A stretch of DNA of 64,000 nt. Source: Candidatus Methanoplasma cognatum. GTDB taxonomy: Archaea; Thermoplasmatota; Thermoplasmata; Methanomassiliicoccales; Methanomethylophilaceae. How positions within the stretch are numbered: position 1 is the stretch's first letter; every line of letters starts with the position of its first letter. The notes under the pieces were generated by a model, which worked only from the letters and a program-made list of their open reading frames with translations, was not told the DNA's origin and did not search any database. The stretch covers positions 62,001 to 126,000 of the forward strand of contig WRLM01000004.1 of assembly GCA_009777615.1 (NCBI GenBank), written 5' to 3'. Positions 1 through 8,930 of the stretch are shown here, one piece after another. Both the position numbers and the translations under genes were made by a program.

Positions 1-440
1 AGGCCCTGACAGCCGCCGGGAACAAGCTGCCGACGGAAGGCGGGGTCTACGTCACGGTCAATGATTCCGATAAGGAGAGGGTGCTGCCCGTGGCCAGAGA
101 GCTCTCGGAGATGGGCTTCACCATCTACGCGACCAAAGGCACGTCAACGCATCTCAGGGAGAACGGAGTGGAAACGACGACCGTCTTCAAAATAGACGAT
201 AACATGAAACCCAATGCCATCGGGCTGATGAGGGAAGGCAGGATAAATCTCATTATCAACACACCGTCTCAGAAATCCGGGCCGGTAAGGGACGGGCATA
301 AGATGAGAAGGCTCGCCGTTGAACTGGAGATACCTTTCCTGACGACCATACAGGGCGCGGATGCGGCGGTAGGCGCGATCAAGGTCGCCAAGGATCAGAA
401 CTTCATGGTAAGATCTATGAAAGAGTTCCACACTCTCTGA
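1..440 (+). CDS. carB: Carbamoyl-phosphate synthase large subunit, C-terminal part (MGS-like domain), truncated by window start
   Basis: The frame is open from base 3 with no start in the window, so this is the last ~145 residues of a longer protein. It carries a methylglyoxal-synthase-like regulatory domain: the strand and helix around VYVTVNDSDKERVLPVA, then IYATKGTSTHLRENGV, the INLIINTP strand and a DGHKMRRLAVE helix. This is the allosteric C-terminal domain of CarB, which makes carbamoyl phosphate for pyrimidine and arginine synthesis. The stop codon TGA (438-440) abuts the TGA of the convergent downstream gene within a TGATCA palindrome. The family match is strong; the rest of the gene lies outside the window. 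Confidence 0.93.
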   Translation, partial: ALTAAGNKLPTEGGVYVTVNDSDKERVLPVARELSEMGFTIYATKGTSTHLRENGVETTTVFKIDDNMKPNAIGLMREGRINLIINTPSQKSGPVRDGHKMRRLAVELEIPFLTTIQGADAAVGAIKVAKDQNFMVRSMKEFHTL

Positions 441-1760
441 TCATTTGGCCTTCTTGCCTTTATTTTTGAGTGCAAAGAAGAACGCAAAGGCAATGAGGAC
501 CAGTATCACCAGTATGAGCAGGAGCGGAATGAGAATGTTGTCGCTCTGAGCAGAACGACCGCCGGAAGTGGTGAATGATGTTTCTCCCGCAACGTTGAAG
601 GAGGCCCCGGGTGTGAACTGGACCCCGTTCATGTATATGGTCGGCAGGTCGGAGTATCCGGGCGCCGACCTGATGCTTATTTTGTAAGGTGCGCCGTATA
701 CGCCGAATTCCTCAAAGGAGCTTCCCTGTTCTATGTCATTTACCACCCACCTTATGCTCTCGTTCTCAGTTGAGAATATCCTGTAGGTGCGAGGGGTCAC
801 TCCTCCGTAGACGTTGGTGCTTCCGATCTGTATGTCGGAAGTTTCCGTCACCGCCTTGCCGGAAGAATCCGTCCAGCCGGTAAGAATATAGTCCCTCAGG
901 TCAGAGGTCGAGGGAAGCACAATGTTCCGTTTCCCAGTCTGGTCTTTATATTCTGTGGCGTAGACCTTACCGCCTAAAATGAATTGAGTGGATGTATTTG
1001 CATACCAGATGTTCTTCGAAGCGAAGCTTGATTCTCCGTAGGCCAGGACGTACGCTGCGCTCTCAAGGATCACTCTTCCGGATATCAAGGCGCTGTTCCC
1101 CAATTCTGTTGTGAGGACAGGGGCGTTCCCTATGGTCAGAACATCATGTATCCTGAAAGTGCTCCCTTCGGAGATATCCAGCTTTCCCGTGACAACAGTG
1201 TTATTGGCGTTGACGGCGGAATTCAAAGCACCGCGGCCCACAGTCATTGTCCCCTCGATGAACAGTCTCCCCATCCCTAAGCTTGACAAAGTGCTGATCT
1301 TCCCGGAGCCGATGCTGAAGGTACCCCCTTCCTGTACCGTTAACGAACCCGACACAGAGGCGGTATTCCCTTCGTTGTCTATCGCCATCATACCTTCGCT
1401 GGCCACAACGACGGAGCCTATGACCGTGAGATTCCCTGAGGAGATGAGCGTTCCTTCTACGATCAGCGTTATGTTTGCAGAGATTCTGAGTGGAAAGCCC
1501 GCGTCGTCCAAAATGACGCCGGACCTGATCACGGCGTCTCTTGAGAGCACCGTGTCCTCAGGCAAAGTTACCGTATCTCCTGTGACGGCGTTCTCAAGCG
1601 CCGCAGCAAGGTCGATGGGGGCCGCATCGCTTCTGTCCGCAGCATCATCGCTGAGAGATACGAAGGCTATCGACCCTACCAGTGCGATAAGGCCGAAACA
1701 GATCAGCAGACTTTTTTTCCCGAGCACATTCCTTCCCTTAAAGCGGGTATTGCCATGCAC
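441..1760 (-). CDS. Membrane-anchored surface protein with beta-solenoid-like repeats
   Basis: About 430 residues. There is an N-terminal hydrophobic signal or anchor segment, LLICFGLIALVGSIAF. A long stretch follows of short Val/Ile/Thr/Ser-rich strand repeats (GNLTVIGSVVVASEGMM, GSLTVQEGGTFSIGSG, GKLDISEGSTFRIHDV) typical of a beta-solenoid. A C-terminal transmembrane helix comes next (ILIPLLLILVILVLIAF...), then a basic tail KNKGKKAK. This layout (export signal, repeat stalk, C-terminal membrane anchor) is that of an archaeal surface protein with a cytoplasmic stop-transfer. The true start may be GTG at 1727, because a TATA-like box sits only a few bases upstream of ATG 1760. No enzyme motif is visible and the function is unknown; adhesin-like is an inference. 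Confidence 0.7.
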   Translation of the reverse strand: MHGNTRFKGRNVLGKKSLLICFGLIALVGSIAFVSLSDDAADRSDAAPIDLAAALENAVTGDTVTLPEDTVLSRDAVIRSGVILDDAGFPLRISANITLIVEGTLISSGNLTVIGSVVVASEGMMAIDNEGNTASVSGSLTVQEGGTFSIGSGKISTLSSLGMGRLFIEGTMTVGRGALNSAVNANNTVVTGKLDISEGSTFRIHDVLTIGNAPVLTTELGNSALISGRVILESAAYVLAYGESSFASKNIWYANTSTQFILGGKVYATEYKDQTGKRNIVLPSTSDLRDYILTGWTDSSGKAVTETSDIQIGSTNVYGGVTPRTYRIFSTENESIRWVVNDIEQGSSFEEFGVYGAPYKISIRSAPGYSDLPTIYMNGVQFTPGASFNVAGETSFTTSGGRSAQSDNILIPLLLILVILVLIAFAFFFALKNKGKKAK

Positions 1761-1761
1761 A

Positions 1762-1776
1762 TATAAAAATACTTAA
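1762..1776 (-). promoter_or_regulatory. TATA-like box for the surface-protein gene
   Basis: On the minus strand the sequence reads AAGTATTTTTATATG directly upstream of the 441-1760 gene. The usual ~25-base distance to the transcription start puts initiation near 1743, which favours the downstream GTG (1727) as start codon. Confidence 0.45.
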
Positions 1777-1784
1777 CGGCGGCC

Positions 1785-2165
1785 TCAAAGCATCTTCAGT
1801 TCGCCAGTTATCTTATCCAGAACGGAGGATGCGGCGGGACCTATCCCGAGGCACGTATATGTCCCAGGCTCCAATTGAGTTCTCCCCGCGTCGCAGACGA
1901 CCGAGTTATTCAGGCCCTGGACGTCGGCCACCGCCTTGAAATCGAAAAGCTCCCTCTCGGAGTCAACCCTCAAGACTATCTTTGTCTGGCCGCTCAGCAT
2001 CCATTTGTCGAATGCTGAGGAATCCTTCTTCTTGATGCTGAGGGCGCAGTTTACGGCCGCGTGCGCAGCCTGTGCAGCGATCTTCCCTCTGCCCATCTTC
2101 AGGTCATTTCTCATCAGTATGACCATTTTGAAGTCTTCATCGCGCAGACCCAAGATGCGGAACAT
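1785..2165 (-). CDS. pth2: Peptidyl-tRNA hydrolase, Pth2 type
   Basis: A 126-residue protein with the Pth2 signature: MVILMRNDLKMGRGKIAAQAAHA near the N-terminus, then NCALSIKKKD, KIVLRVDSERELFDF and the C-terminal AGRTQLEPGTYTCLGIGPA. Pth2 releases amino acids from peptidyl-tRNAs that drop off the ribosome and is the archaeal/eukaryal form of the enzyme. Family members usually begin very close to the MVILMRND strand, so the first 13 residues may be untranslated and the real start may be ATG at 2126. No partner gene is in the same operon. Confidence 0.93.
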   Translation of the reverse strand: MFRILGLRDEDFKMVILMRNDLKMGRGKIAAQAAHAAVNCALSIKKKDSSAFDKWMLSGQTKIVLRVDSERELFDFKAVADVQGLNNSVVCDAGRTQLEPGTYTCLGIGPAASSVLDKITGELKML

Positions 2166-2265
2166 AGAGGGAAGAATGCGGTGGTTGATGATAAAGCTGT
2201 CAGTATGTCCGATCAGCCGGACGGTCGGGATCCGAGCGCAAACTAATTAAATAAACGTGAGACGA

Positions 2266-2280
2266 TGCTATATATGAAAA
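2266..2280 (+). promoter_or_regulatory. TATA-like box for the secreted metallo-beta-lactamase-fold gene
   Basis: GCTATATATGAAAAT precedes the gene at 2337. A GGTGAT ribosome-binding motif at 2322-2327 lies about nine bases from the ATG. The same AT-rich stretch could also serve the divergent pth2 gene. Confidence 0.45.
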
Positions 2281-2336
2281 TAGCGGCTCTCACAGAACGG
2301 CGGGGCGTGGTTTTCAAAGGGCGGTGATGGGTACTT

Positions 2337-3461
2337 ATGTCTAAAGCAGCTTCGATTATCTCTTTGGTCTGTGCGCTTTTGCTTATGGGGGGCATAGGAG
2401 GATATGTCGTACTGGTCGAAGATGGCGAACATGATCATGAAGAAACGAAAGTGACAGTAATAGAGGACAATGATCTTACCATTCACTTCTTGGAGTTAGG
2501 AAATAAATACACAGGAGATTGTGTCTATATCAATTACGGTGAGGTGGACATCCTCATTGACGCAGGTTCGCGCACGAGTTCATCGGAGACGATAATCGAC
2601 TACATCAATGAACACATACAAGACGGTAAAATAGAATACGTCATAGCGACGCATGCGCACCAGGACCACATTGCAGGGTTTTACAGTACAAAAACCAGCG
2701 CGGGAGCCCCTCTTACTGAGGGAGTCCTTGACGCTTTTGAAATAGGGACAATCATAGATTATTCTATGACGAACAGCACCAGTGCCACACGCAGTAATTA
2801 CGAAAATACAAGGGATGGTCTGGTCGCCAATGGCACCGAACATTACACCGCGTTGCAATGTTACAAAGAATCGAAGGAGGGTGCACAGCGCGTATATGAG
2901 CTGGGTCCCGGCGTGACAATGGAGATCCTATATCAGCGCTACTATGAGAACAAATCGAGCAGCGAGAACAACTATTCTGTCTGCATAATGATCACACAGA
3001 ACGGCAATCAATATCTGTTCACAGGTGATCTGGAAAAAGAAGGAGAAGACGCACTAGTAGACTATTATCAGGAAAATCACGGAGGCCTGGGTCACTGTGT
3101 ACTTTTAAAAGGCGGGCACCATGGCTCATCTACCTCATCCCATCCGAAGCTGCTTGAGGCCATTACTCCTGAATATGTCATAATCTGCACCTGTGCCGGC
3201 TCGTCAGAATATTCCTCCACCATTCCGAATCAGTTCCCCACGCAGCAATTCATCGACAGGATCGCAGAATACACAGACAAGGTCTATATCACCACCCTCA
3301 TAGTCAACTACAGCGGCGGTGTGTATGAGCCGTTCAACGGCAACGTCGTCTTTATGATGAAGGACGGGGAAGTGACCATCACATGCAGCGGCAACGATTG
3401 GGTGCTGAAAGACTCCGACTGGTTCAAGGATAATAGGGCCGCCCCGGACGCTTGGAAGTGA
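2337..3461 (+). CDS. Secreted/membrane-anchored metallo-beta-lactamase-fold hydrolase, ComEC-domain-like
   Basis: A 374-residue protein. An N-terminal hydrophobic helix (residues ~4-27) acts as export signal or anchor. The catalytic domain shows the metal-binding motif THAHQDH (His106, His108, Asp110, His111), preceded by DILIDAGSRTSS. Later ligand strands are YLFTGDLEKEG and LLKGGHHGSSTSSHP. The order resembles the stand-alone form of the C-terminal domain of ComEC/Rec2 DNA-uptake proteins, which in several cases acts as a nuclease or phosphodiesterase outside the cell. No ComEC transmembrane channel is present here. The substrate is unknown; an extracellular nuclease is an inference. Confidence 0.8.
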   Translation: MSKAASIISLVCALLLMGGIGGYVVLVEDGEHDHEETKVTVIEDNDLTIHFLELGNKYTGDCVYINYGEVDILIDAGSRTSSSETIIDYINEHIQDGKIEYVIATHAHQDHIAGFYSTKTSAGAPLTEGVLDAFEIGTIIDYSMTNSTSATRSNYENTRDGLVANGTEHYTALQCYKESKEGAQRVYELGPGVTMEILYQRYYENKSSSENNYSVCIMITQNGNQYLFTGDLEKEGEDALVDYYQENHGGLGHCVLLKGGHHGSSTSSHPKLLEAITPEYVIICTCAGSSEYSSTIPNQFPTQQFIDRIAEYTDKVYITTLIVNYSGGVYEPFNGNVVFMMKDGEVTITCSGNDWVLKDSDWFKDNRAAPDAWK

Positions 3462-3512
3462 TAAAAAGTGTAGCACCTATATACTTTTAATCGGTAAACC
3501 CGTTGACGTATC

Positions 3513-3908
3513 ATGGCCATGATCGACATAGAATACAGGCATTCGTCCGAACCTCCGGAAGATGAGAACTTGAGAAGGTGGTCGATAGAGGAGATGTCGG
3601 ATTATCTCAGGGGCCTTGTGAGCGAGATGCTGCTTTCCGACATATCCTCAAAATTCATCAGCACCGAAGGGGAAGGACCGAACACGCTGTTCATAAACGG
3701 GAAGAATATAACGGACATCCTCAGCGGGTTGGATATCAAAATGCTCGATTCGGAGGAAAGCTGCGACCAGGGGAAGGTCAATATTGTGAGCTTCGGACGT
3801 CCGACCCTTGACTGGAACAAAGATGTGATCGAGGATATACCCGACGTCCTGGTCAAGAACGCGATATCGAAAGCCTACGCGGACGTAGTAAAAGACAGAA
3901 TCCTTTAA
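3513..3908 (+). CDS. Conserved hypothetical protein, possibly DUF2703-like
   Basis: A 131-residue soluble protein. The opening strand IDIEYRH, a long helix, then GPNTLFINGKNITDIL followed by a Cys-containing loop (ESCD) recalls the thioredoxin-like DUF2703 family, where a small-molecule or metal role has been guessed from cysteines. Only one cysteine is present, so the match is weak. It is tightly followed by tgtA (23 bases) on the same strand, so the two may be co-transcribed. Two in-frame ATGs (3513, 3519) are possible starts. Function unknown. Confidence 0.6.
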   Translation: MAMIDIEYRHSSEPPEDENLRRWSIEEMSDYLRGLVSEMLLSDISSKFISTEGEGPNTLFINGKNITDILSGLDIKMLDSEESCDQGKVNIVSFGRPTLDWNKDVIEDIPDVLVKNAISKAYADVVKDRIL

Positions 3909-3931
3909 TTGGGTGACCATATCTACGCCTG

Positions 3932-5860
3932 ATGTTCGAGACAGTAAGAAGAGACGGACTTGCCAGGATAGGAAGGCTGCAGACCAGGTCAGGGGTGCTG
4001 GAGACCCCCGCGCTTCTCCCCGTGATCAATCCGAAGATATGCACTGTTTCCCCCAGGGAACTGTATGATGAGTTCGGCTTCTCCGCAATTATAACGAATT
4101 CTTACATCATAAAGAACACGCCGGACCTGAAAGCAAAGGCCCAGGAGACGGGGCTCCATGATATGCTTGACTTTCCCGGAGTGATAATGACCGATTCAGG
4201 AACATTCCAGAGCCATATGTACGGCGAGGTCGAGGTCACGAATGAGGAGATGATCGAGTTCCAGAAAAGCATCGGGACGGACATCGGGACGGTCCTCGAC
4301 ATCTTCACCGAGCCCTACTGGACAAAGGAACAGACGGCGCAGTCCATCGAGATAACGCTTGAAAGGACGAAGGAAGCCTGCGATATCAAAGGGGAAATGA
4401 TGATCAACGGAGTGGTCCAGGGCTCCGTATATCAGGATCTGAGAGAGGACTGCGCAAAGAGGATGGCCCCGATGGACGTCGACGTCCATCCCATCGGAGG
4501 GGTCGTCCCCCTTATGGAACAATACAGATACCTTGAGCTTGTCGATGTTGTGATATCCTCCAAAAAAGGGCTGAACCCGAACAGGCCGGTACACCTCTTC
4601 GGCGCGGGACATCCCATGGTGCTCGCACTCGCGGCACTGATGGGATGCGATCTCTTTGATTCTGCGTCCTACGCGAAGTTCGCAAGGGACGACCGGATGA
4701 TGTTCATAGACGGAACCTACCGCCTGCAGGATATGCAGTCCCTGGACTGCAACTGTCCGGCATGCCGGGGACTTAGTTTGGAAACGATCAGAAATATGGA
4801 CAGGAAGAAGAGGGAAGGCGTCATCGCGAGACACAATCTATACCAGATAGCGGACGAGCTGGCACTTGTTAAAAGGTATATCTGTGAGGGCCGTCTTTGG
4901 GAGCTGGCCGAGATCAGATGCAGAGCGCATCCCGCAATGCTCGACGCGCTGAGGCGGCTGGAGGAACATCAGGAGTTCATGGAAAGGTATGATCCGATCA
5001 GCAGGGACGGCGCCATGTTCTATACCGGGGCGGAAACAAGAGGGAGGCCGGTGTTCGGAAGATACATATCCAGGATAATGGAGAGATATGTTCCCCCGAC
5101 AGAAAAGGCAGCCCTTTTCTATGACGAGGGGAGCAAGCCGTACGGCAGGGCGATGGCGGCGGATTTCGACAGAGCGAGAAGGGCAGGGTACACGCCGGTC
5201 GTCATCTCGCCGTTCGGACCGGTCCCCGCCGAGCTGGATGAGATATATCCGATAGCGCAGTCCGTGTTCCCGAGGGTGCAGGATGTGGACACGCTGATGG
5301 AATCGGAGTCCTCCGCCGTCAGATTCCTCGAATGCAAATTCCGCGAAACGGCGAACGGCCGCGATATCGGCGACGGCGGAACAGAAGAATATGACGCGGA
5401 CATGATCCGGGCCAAGGCCGTGTCCAGATATCAGTTCGGTATCGAGGCCACCGACGCTCTTTTCACTGGGAAGATAGAGTTCGTCATCAGCAAGAACACA
5501 GGGAAGATAAGGAACGTCATTTCGGACGGGGAACACATCCTTTCCATGCGGGCGGGGGATGGGCTGTATACCTTAAGAAAAGAAGGGGCGGACAGGATAG
5601 CGTCCGCCGTTCCCGCGCCGTTCATGAGGGTCAGGGTTGCGGACGACGCGGTTCCTTTCGTATCGGAAGGGAGGAATGTGTTCTGCCAGTTCGTCACGGA
5701 ATGCGACGGCGGCCTGAGGCCTATGGAAGAGGTGATGGTCACCGACGCAAATGATAAAGTGATAGCCACGGGCCGCATGATGCTGGTGGCGGATGAGATA
5801 AGGTCATTCAAAAAGGGAGTCGCCGTCAAGGTCAGGAGCGGGGCCGGAGACGAGGCCTGA
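3932..5860 (+). CDS. tgtA: tRNA-guanine(15) transglycosylase (archaeosine pathway), with C-terminal PUA region
   Basis: A 642-residue archaeal TGT that exchanges guanine-15 in the tRNA D-loop for preQ0, the first step of archaeosine formation. The catalytic domain holds MTDSGTFQSHMYGE (Asp88), the base-pocket strand INGVVQGSVYQDLR, and GCDLFDSASYAKFARD carrying the nucleophilic Asp. The zinc site is CNCPACRG (Cys273, Cys275, Cys278) with His301. Residues ~340-560 form the archaeal C1/C2 domains and ~565-640 a PUA RNA-binding domain (FVSEGRNVFCQFV...). Length fits the full archaeal enzyme. Its last 57 bases overlap the convergent pcc1 gene. Confidence 0.96.
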   Translation: MFETVRRDGLARIGRLQTRSGVLETPALLPVINPKICTVSPRELYDEFGFSAIITNSYIIKNTPDLKAKAQETGLHDMLDFPGVIMTDSGTFQSHMYGEVEVTNEEMIEFQKSIGTDIGTVLDIFTEPYWTKEQTAQSIEITLERTKEACDIKGEMMINGVVQGSVYQDLREDCAKRMAPMDVDVHPIGGVVPLMEQYRYLELVDVVISSKKGLNPNRPVHLFGAGHPMVLALAALMGCDLFDSASYAKFARDDRMMFIDGTYRLQDMQSLDCNCPACRGLSLETIRNMDRKKREGVIARHNLYQIADELALVKRYICEGRLWELAEIRCRAHPAMLDALRRLEEHQEFMERYDPISRDGAMFYTGAETRGRPVFGRYISRIMERYVPPTEKAALFYDEGSKPYGRAMAADFDRARRAGYTPVVISPFGPVPAELDEIYPIAQSVFPRVQDVDTLMESESSAVRFLECKFRETANGRDIGDGGTEEYDADMIRAKAVSRYQFGIEATDALFTGKIEFVISKNTGKIRNVISDGEHILSMRAGDGLYTLRKEGADRIASAVPAPFMRVRVADDAVPFVSEGRNVFCQFVTECDGGLRPMEEVMVTDANDKVIATGRMMLVADEIRSFKKGVAVKVRSGAGDEA

Positions 5861-6067
5861 GGCCTCCTCGGCGGCCTTCACGCAAGCCATAAGATCGTCC
5901 GCGGTATTCCGCATGGTGCCGGCGTTGTCGGCGGTTATCTTCATGATCAGCATACTCCCGCACAGCTCTGTCGAAACATACCCTTCGTTGTCAGGGGATA
6001 CGGAATCGAAAACGGCTTTCGCCGTTCTTTCGTCATCGTATTGAATGCGGAGGTCCAGCTTGATCAC
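5804..6067 (-). CDS. pcc1: KEOPS complex subunit Pcc1
   Basis: An 87-residue protein with the Pcc1 pattern: LRIQYDDERTAKAVFDSVSPDN, a central strand STELCGSMLIMKITADNAGTM, then an amphipathic helix RNTADDLMACVKAAEEA. Pcc1 is the dimerisation subunit of KEOPS, which makes the universal t6A37 tRNA modification. Translation starts at GTG 6067, with an AGGTGA ribosome-binding motif that contains the leuB stop codon (TGA 6071-6073), so it is translationally coupled to the leucine operon. Its 3' end runs antisense through the last 57 bases of tgtA. Another KEOPS subunit, Cgi121, lies at 37720-38181. Confidence 0.85.
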   Translation of the reverse strand: MIKLDLRIQYDDERTAKAVFDSVSPDNEGYVSTELCGSMLIMKITADNAGTMRNTADDLMACVKAAEEASGLVSGPAPDLDGDSLFE

Positions 6068-6070
6068 GGT

Positions 6071-7189
6071 TCACCTCTTTTGTTCCAGTATGTATTTGCA
6101 GATAGCTTCTCCGGCTTCTCCGGTGGTCAGTTTCCCGCCCAGGTCCGGCGTGGTGAGCTTGTTGTCAAGGCAGTATCTCACCGATCTCTGAAGCATCTTT
6201 CCCTCTTCGGGGTAGCCTTGGTTCTCGAGCAGCATCTGCGCGGCAAGCACGGCGGCTATCGGATTGGCCTTTTTCTGACCCGCGATGTCGGGGGCGGATC
6301 CGTGTATGGGCTCGAACATGCTGACCCCTTTCGGATTTATGTTGCCGCTCCCACCCATGCCCAGGCCTCCCTGGAGCTGTGCGCCCAGGTCGGTGAGTAT
6401 GTCCCCGAATAAATTCGGGACCGCTACGGTGCCGAAGGTCTCCGGTCTGACTATCATCGCCATCGCCATCGCATCCACGTACATGAAGTCCAGACCCATC
6501 CCGTACTCCTTGGACTTCTCTTCGAATATCGCCCTCTGCATCCCGTAGATGTGGGTGCAGACGTTCGCTTTATCCACGAGCGTGATCTTATCCTGGCCTC
6601 TCGCCTTGGCATAGCTGAAGGCATAGTCCGCGAACCTTGTGATGCCTTTCCTTGAAAGCAGCCCTATCTCGAATGCGAAATCGTCGTTGTTCGAAGAATT
6701 GGTCCTGAGCTCCATCTCAAGATCGTACATCTCCCTTTTGACCCTGACATGCGCATCCTTCCGGCTTCCGCTGAAGGTCCCTCCCGCGCCCATATAGAAG
6801 TCCTCGGTGTTCTCCCTGAGGAAATGTATGTCGAAGGGGACCTCCCTCTTCAGCGGCACCAGCGGGAACCAGGACGTCACCGGCCTCAGGTTGATGTATT
6901 GGTCGAACACCGCCCTCATCTTAAGGAGGATGCCCTGTTCCAGTATTCCCGGTTTGACCCTCGGATCCCCTATGGCCCCGAAGTATATCGCATCCTTCCT
7001 CCTAAGCTCGGCTATGTCCTCGTCGGTGAGAAGCTCGCCCGTATCCAGATACCTTTCCGAACCTATGTCGAACAACTCTCCGTCATAATCGAAAGATGAT
7101 ATCTCACAGACGGCATCCAGGACGCTCATCCCGGCATCGATCACTTCCTTTCCGATCCCGTCGCCGGGTATTATCGCAAGATGCTTCAA
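6071..7189 (-). CDS. leuB: 3-isopropylmalate dehydrogenase
   Basis: A 372-residue member of the isocitrate/isopropylmalate dehydrogenase family. It begins LAIIPGDGIGKEVIDAG. The substrate loop contains HFLRENTEDFYMGAGG. Metal-binding Asp residues sit in YVDAMAMAMIVRPETFG and NLFGDILTDLGAQLQGGLG, with the NAD segment FEPIHGSAPDIAGQ. As the last enzyme of leuA-leuC-leuD-leuB it should oxidise and decarboxylate 3-isopropylmalate. Its start overlaps the leuD stop by four bases. The substrate loop RENTED is shared with isocitrate, homoisocitrate and tartrate-type members, so leucine specificity rests mainly on operon context. Confidence 0.88.
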   Translation of the reverse strand: MKHLAIIPGDGIGKEVIDAGMSVLDAVCEISSFDYDGELFDIGSERYLDTGELLTDEDIAELRRKDAIYFGAIGDPRVKPGILEQGILLKMRAVFDQYINLRPVTSWFPLVPLKREVPFDIHFLRENTEDFYMGAGGTFSGSRKDAHVRVKREMYDLEMELRTNSSNNDDFAFEIGLLSRKGITRFADYAFSYAKARGQDKITLVDKANVCTHIYGMQRAIFEEKSKEYGMGLDFMYVDAMAMAMIVRPETFGTVAVPNLFGDILTDLGAQLQGGLGMGGSGNINPKGVSMFEPIHGSAPDIAGQKKANPIAAVLAAQMLLENQGYPEEGKMLQRSVRYCLDNKLTTPDLGGKLTTGEAGEAICKYILEQKR

Positions 7190-7677
7190 AACTTACCCTC
7201 CCTGACCATGTTGACCAGCCCTCCGCACTCCATCAGCTGCGCTATGAACGGAGGATACCGAGGGAATACGGATTCCTTTCCCGTGTCAGTGTCCCTGACC
7301 TTTCCGCTGTCGGTGCACACCTCCAGCGTACCGCCTTCCCTGACGTCGGTCCCGCATTCGATAAGCAGCAATCCGATGTTCATCGAGTTGCGATAGAAGA
7401 TGCGCGCGAAGGATTCCGCCACGATGCAGGAGAATCCCGCCTGTACCAGCGACAGCGGAGCGTGCTCTCTGGACGATCCGCATCCGAAGTTCTTTCCCGC
7501 CACCAGTATGTCGCCTTTCCCTATCTCTTTCGCAACGCCGGGCCTTACTTTTTCGAATATAAAATCGTTAAGATGGGTGAGATTCGCGGACACCAGACGC
7601 TCCGCCGGTATTATCTGATCAGTGTCAACGTTATCCTCAAACCTCCAGACCTTTCCCTGTATGTTCACCATCAGCAT
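7186..7677 (-). CDS. leuD: 3-isopropylmalate dehydratase small subunit
   Basis: A 163-residue LeuD/aconitase swivel domain: GKVWRFEDNVDTDQIIPAERL, GDILVAGKNFGCGSSREHAP (the diagnostic substrate loop) and FARIFYRNSMNIGLLLIEC. It pairs with the large subunit LeuC, encoded just upstream with a seven-base overlap, to isomerise 2- and 3-isopropylmalate. Archaeal paralogues of this pair also serve methylmalate or homoaconitate chemistry, but the surrounding leuA and leuB support leucine synthesis. Confidence 0.93.
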   Translation of the reverse strand: MLMVNIQGKVWRFEDNVDTDQIIPAERLVSANLTHLNDFIFEKVRPGVAKEIGKGDILVAGKNFGCGSSREHAPLSLVQAGFSCIVAESFARIFYRNSMNIGLLLIECGTDVREGGTLEVCTDSGKVRDTDTGKESVFPRYPPFIAQLMECGGLVNMVREGKF

Positions 7678-8930
7678 CCCTCCAGTTTATCCGGGGTGAT
7701 TATTCTGCCGGCTATCGCAGAGGCCGCTACGACCTCCGGCCCTGCCAGATAGACCTCTGAATCCTTGTCCCCCATCCTTCCGATGAAGTTCCTGTTCGTT
7801 GAGGAGACGGCCTTCTCTCCCGCTGCCAGAATGCCCATGTATCCTCCCAGGCATGCGCCGCAGGTCGGGCCGGAAATGAACGCGCCCGCGTCCAGGAATA
7901 TCTGCATCAGCCCTTCGTCCAGCATCTGCCTGTATACTCTCTGGCTTGCTGGGACGATTAAGAACCTCACGTCCGGGTGCACTTTCTTCCCTTTCACGAT
8001 CCTCGCCGCTATGCGCATATCCTCGATGCGCCCGTTTGTGCAGGATCCCAGATACGCCTGGTCTATCCTCACGTCGGCGTCCTTCACGGCACGGCCGTTG
8101 CTGGGCAGGTGGGGGAATGCCACCATGGATTCTATTTCGGAAAGGTCGTATCTCAGGACACGGCAGTATTCCGCGTCCGGGTCCGCTGAAACGGGAGAAT
8201 ATGCGCCCCTCACGGTGCCTTTGATGTATTCTTCGGTCAGGCCGTCGCAGGGGAATATTCCCGCTTTCCCTCCGGCCTCTATCGCCATGTTCGAAACGGC
8301 CAGTCTGTCGGACACGCTCATGTTCCCTACGCCGTCTCCGTGGAACTCGAACGCTTTGTAGTTTGCTCCGTCCACTCCTATGTCGGTTATGATCTTGATT
8401 ATCAGGTCCTTTCCGCCGACATCCTTTTTGAACTTGCCGGAGAGCTCCACTTTGATCGTTTCCGGCACCTTGAACCATAGCTTTCCCGTTGCGAACGCGA
8501 CCGCAGCCTCAGTGGAGCCGATACCGGTCGAGAACGCATTGATGCCGCCGTATGTGCACGTATGGGAATCGGCGCCCACTATGAGCCTTCCGGGAGCCGC
8601 GAATCCCTCCTCGATCATGAGCTGGTGGCACACTCCGCCCTTCCCCACTTCGAAATAGTTGTCTATCTCGTGTTTCTTGACGAAAGTCCTCATCTCCTTG
8701 GCCTGCTCCGCAGAAGCGACGTCTTTGTTGGGGACGTAGTGATCCGGTATGATGACCATCCTGTCCTTGAGCATCTTCTTCGATCCGATCTTCTCATATT
8801 CCCTGAATGCGATGGGTCCGGTGACATCATTCACCATAACATAATCAATTTCCGCAATGACTATCTGTCCTGCTTTAGCATCTGTCCCAGATCTGTTTGA
8901 GAGTATCTTCTCGGCGATCGTCTTACCCAT
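7671..8930 (-). CDS. leuC: 3-isopropylmalate dehydratase large subunit
   Basis: A 419-residue aconitase-superfamily protein. Iron-sulfur ligands are visible in YLGSCTNGRIEDM and SGPTCGACLGGYMG. The N-terminal catalytic His region reads KHEIDNYFEVGKGGVCHQLM, with VGADSHTCTYGGINAF and GIGSTEAAVAFATGK. Length (about 420) is that of the archaeal stand-alone large subunit, which depends on LeuD. The start ATG at 8930 overlaps the leuA stop TAA. Confidence 0.94.
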   Translation of the reverse strand: MGKTIAEKILSNRSGTDAKAGQIVIAEIDYVMVNDVTGPIAFREYEKIGSKKMLKDRMVIIPDHYVPNKDVASAEQAKEMRTFVKKHEIDNYFEVGKGGVCHQLMIEEGFAAPGRLIVGADSHTCTYGGINAFSTGIGSTEAAVAFATGKLWFKVPETIKVELSGKFKKDVGGKDLIIKIITDIGVDGANYKAFEFHGDGVGNMSVSDRLAVSNMAIEAGGKAGIFPCDGLTEEYIKGTVRGAYSPVSADPDAEYCRVLRYDLSEIESMVAFPHLPSNGRAVKDADVRIDQAYLGSCTNGRIEDMRIAARIVKGKKVHPDVRFLIVPASQRVYRQMLDEGLMQIFLDAGAFISGPTCGACLGGYMGILAAGEKAVSSTNRNFIGRMGDKDSEVYLAGPEVVAASAIAGRIITPDKLEGC

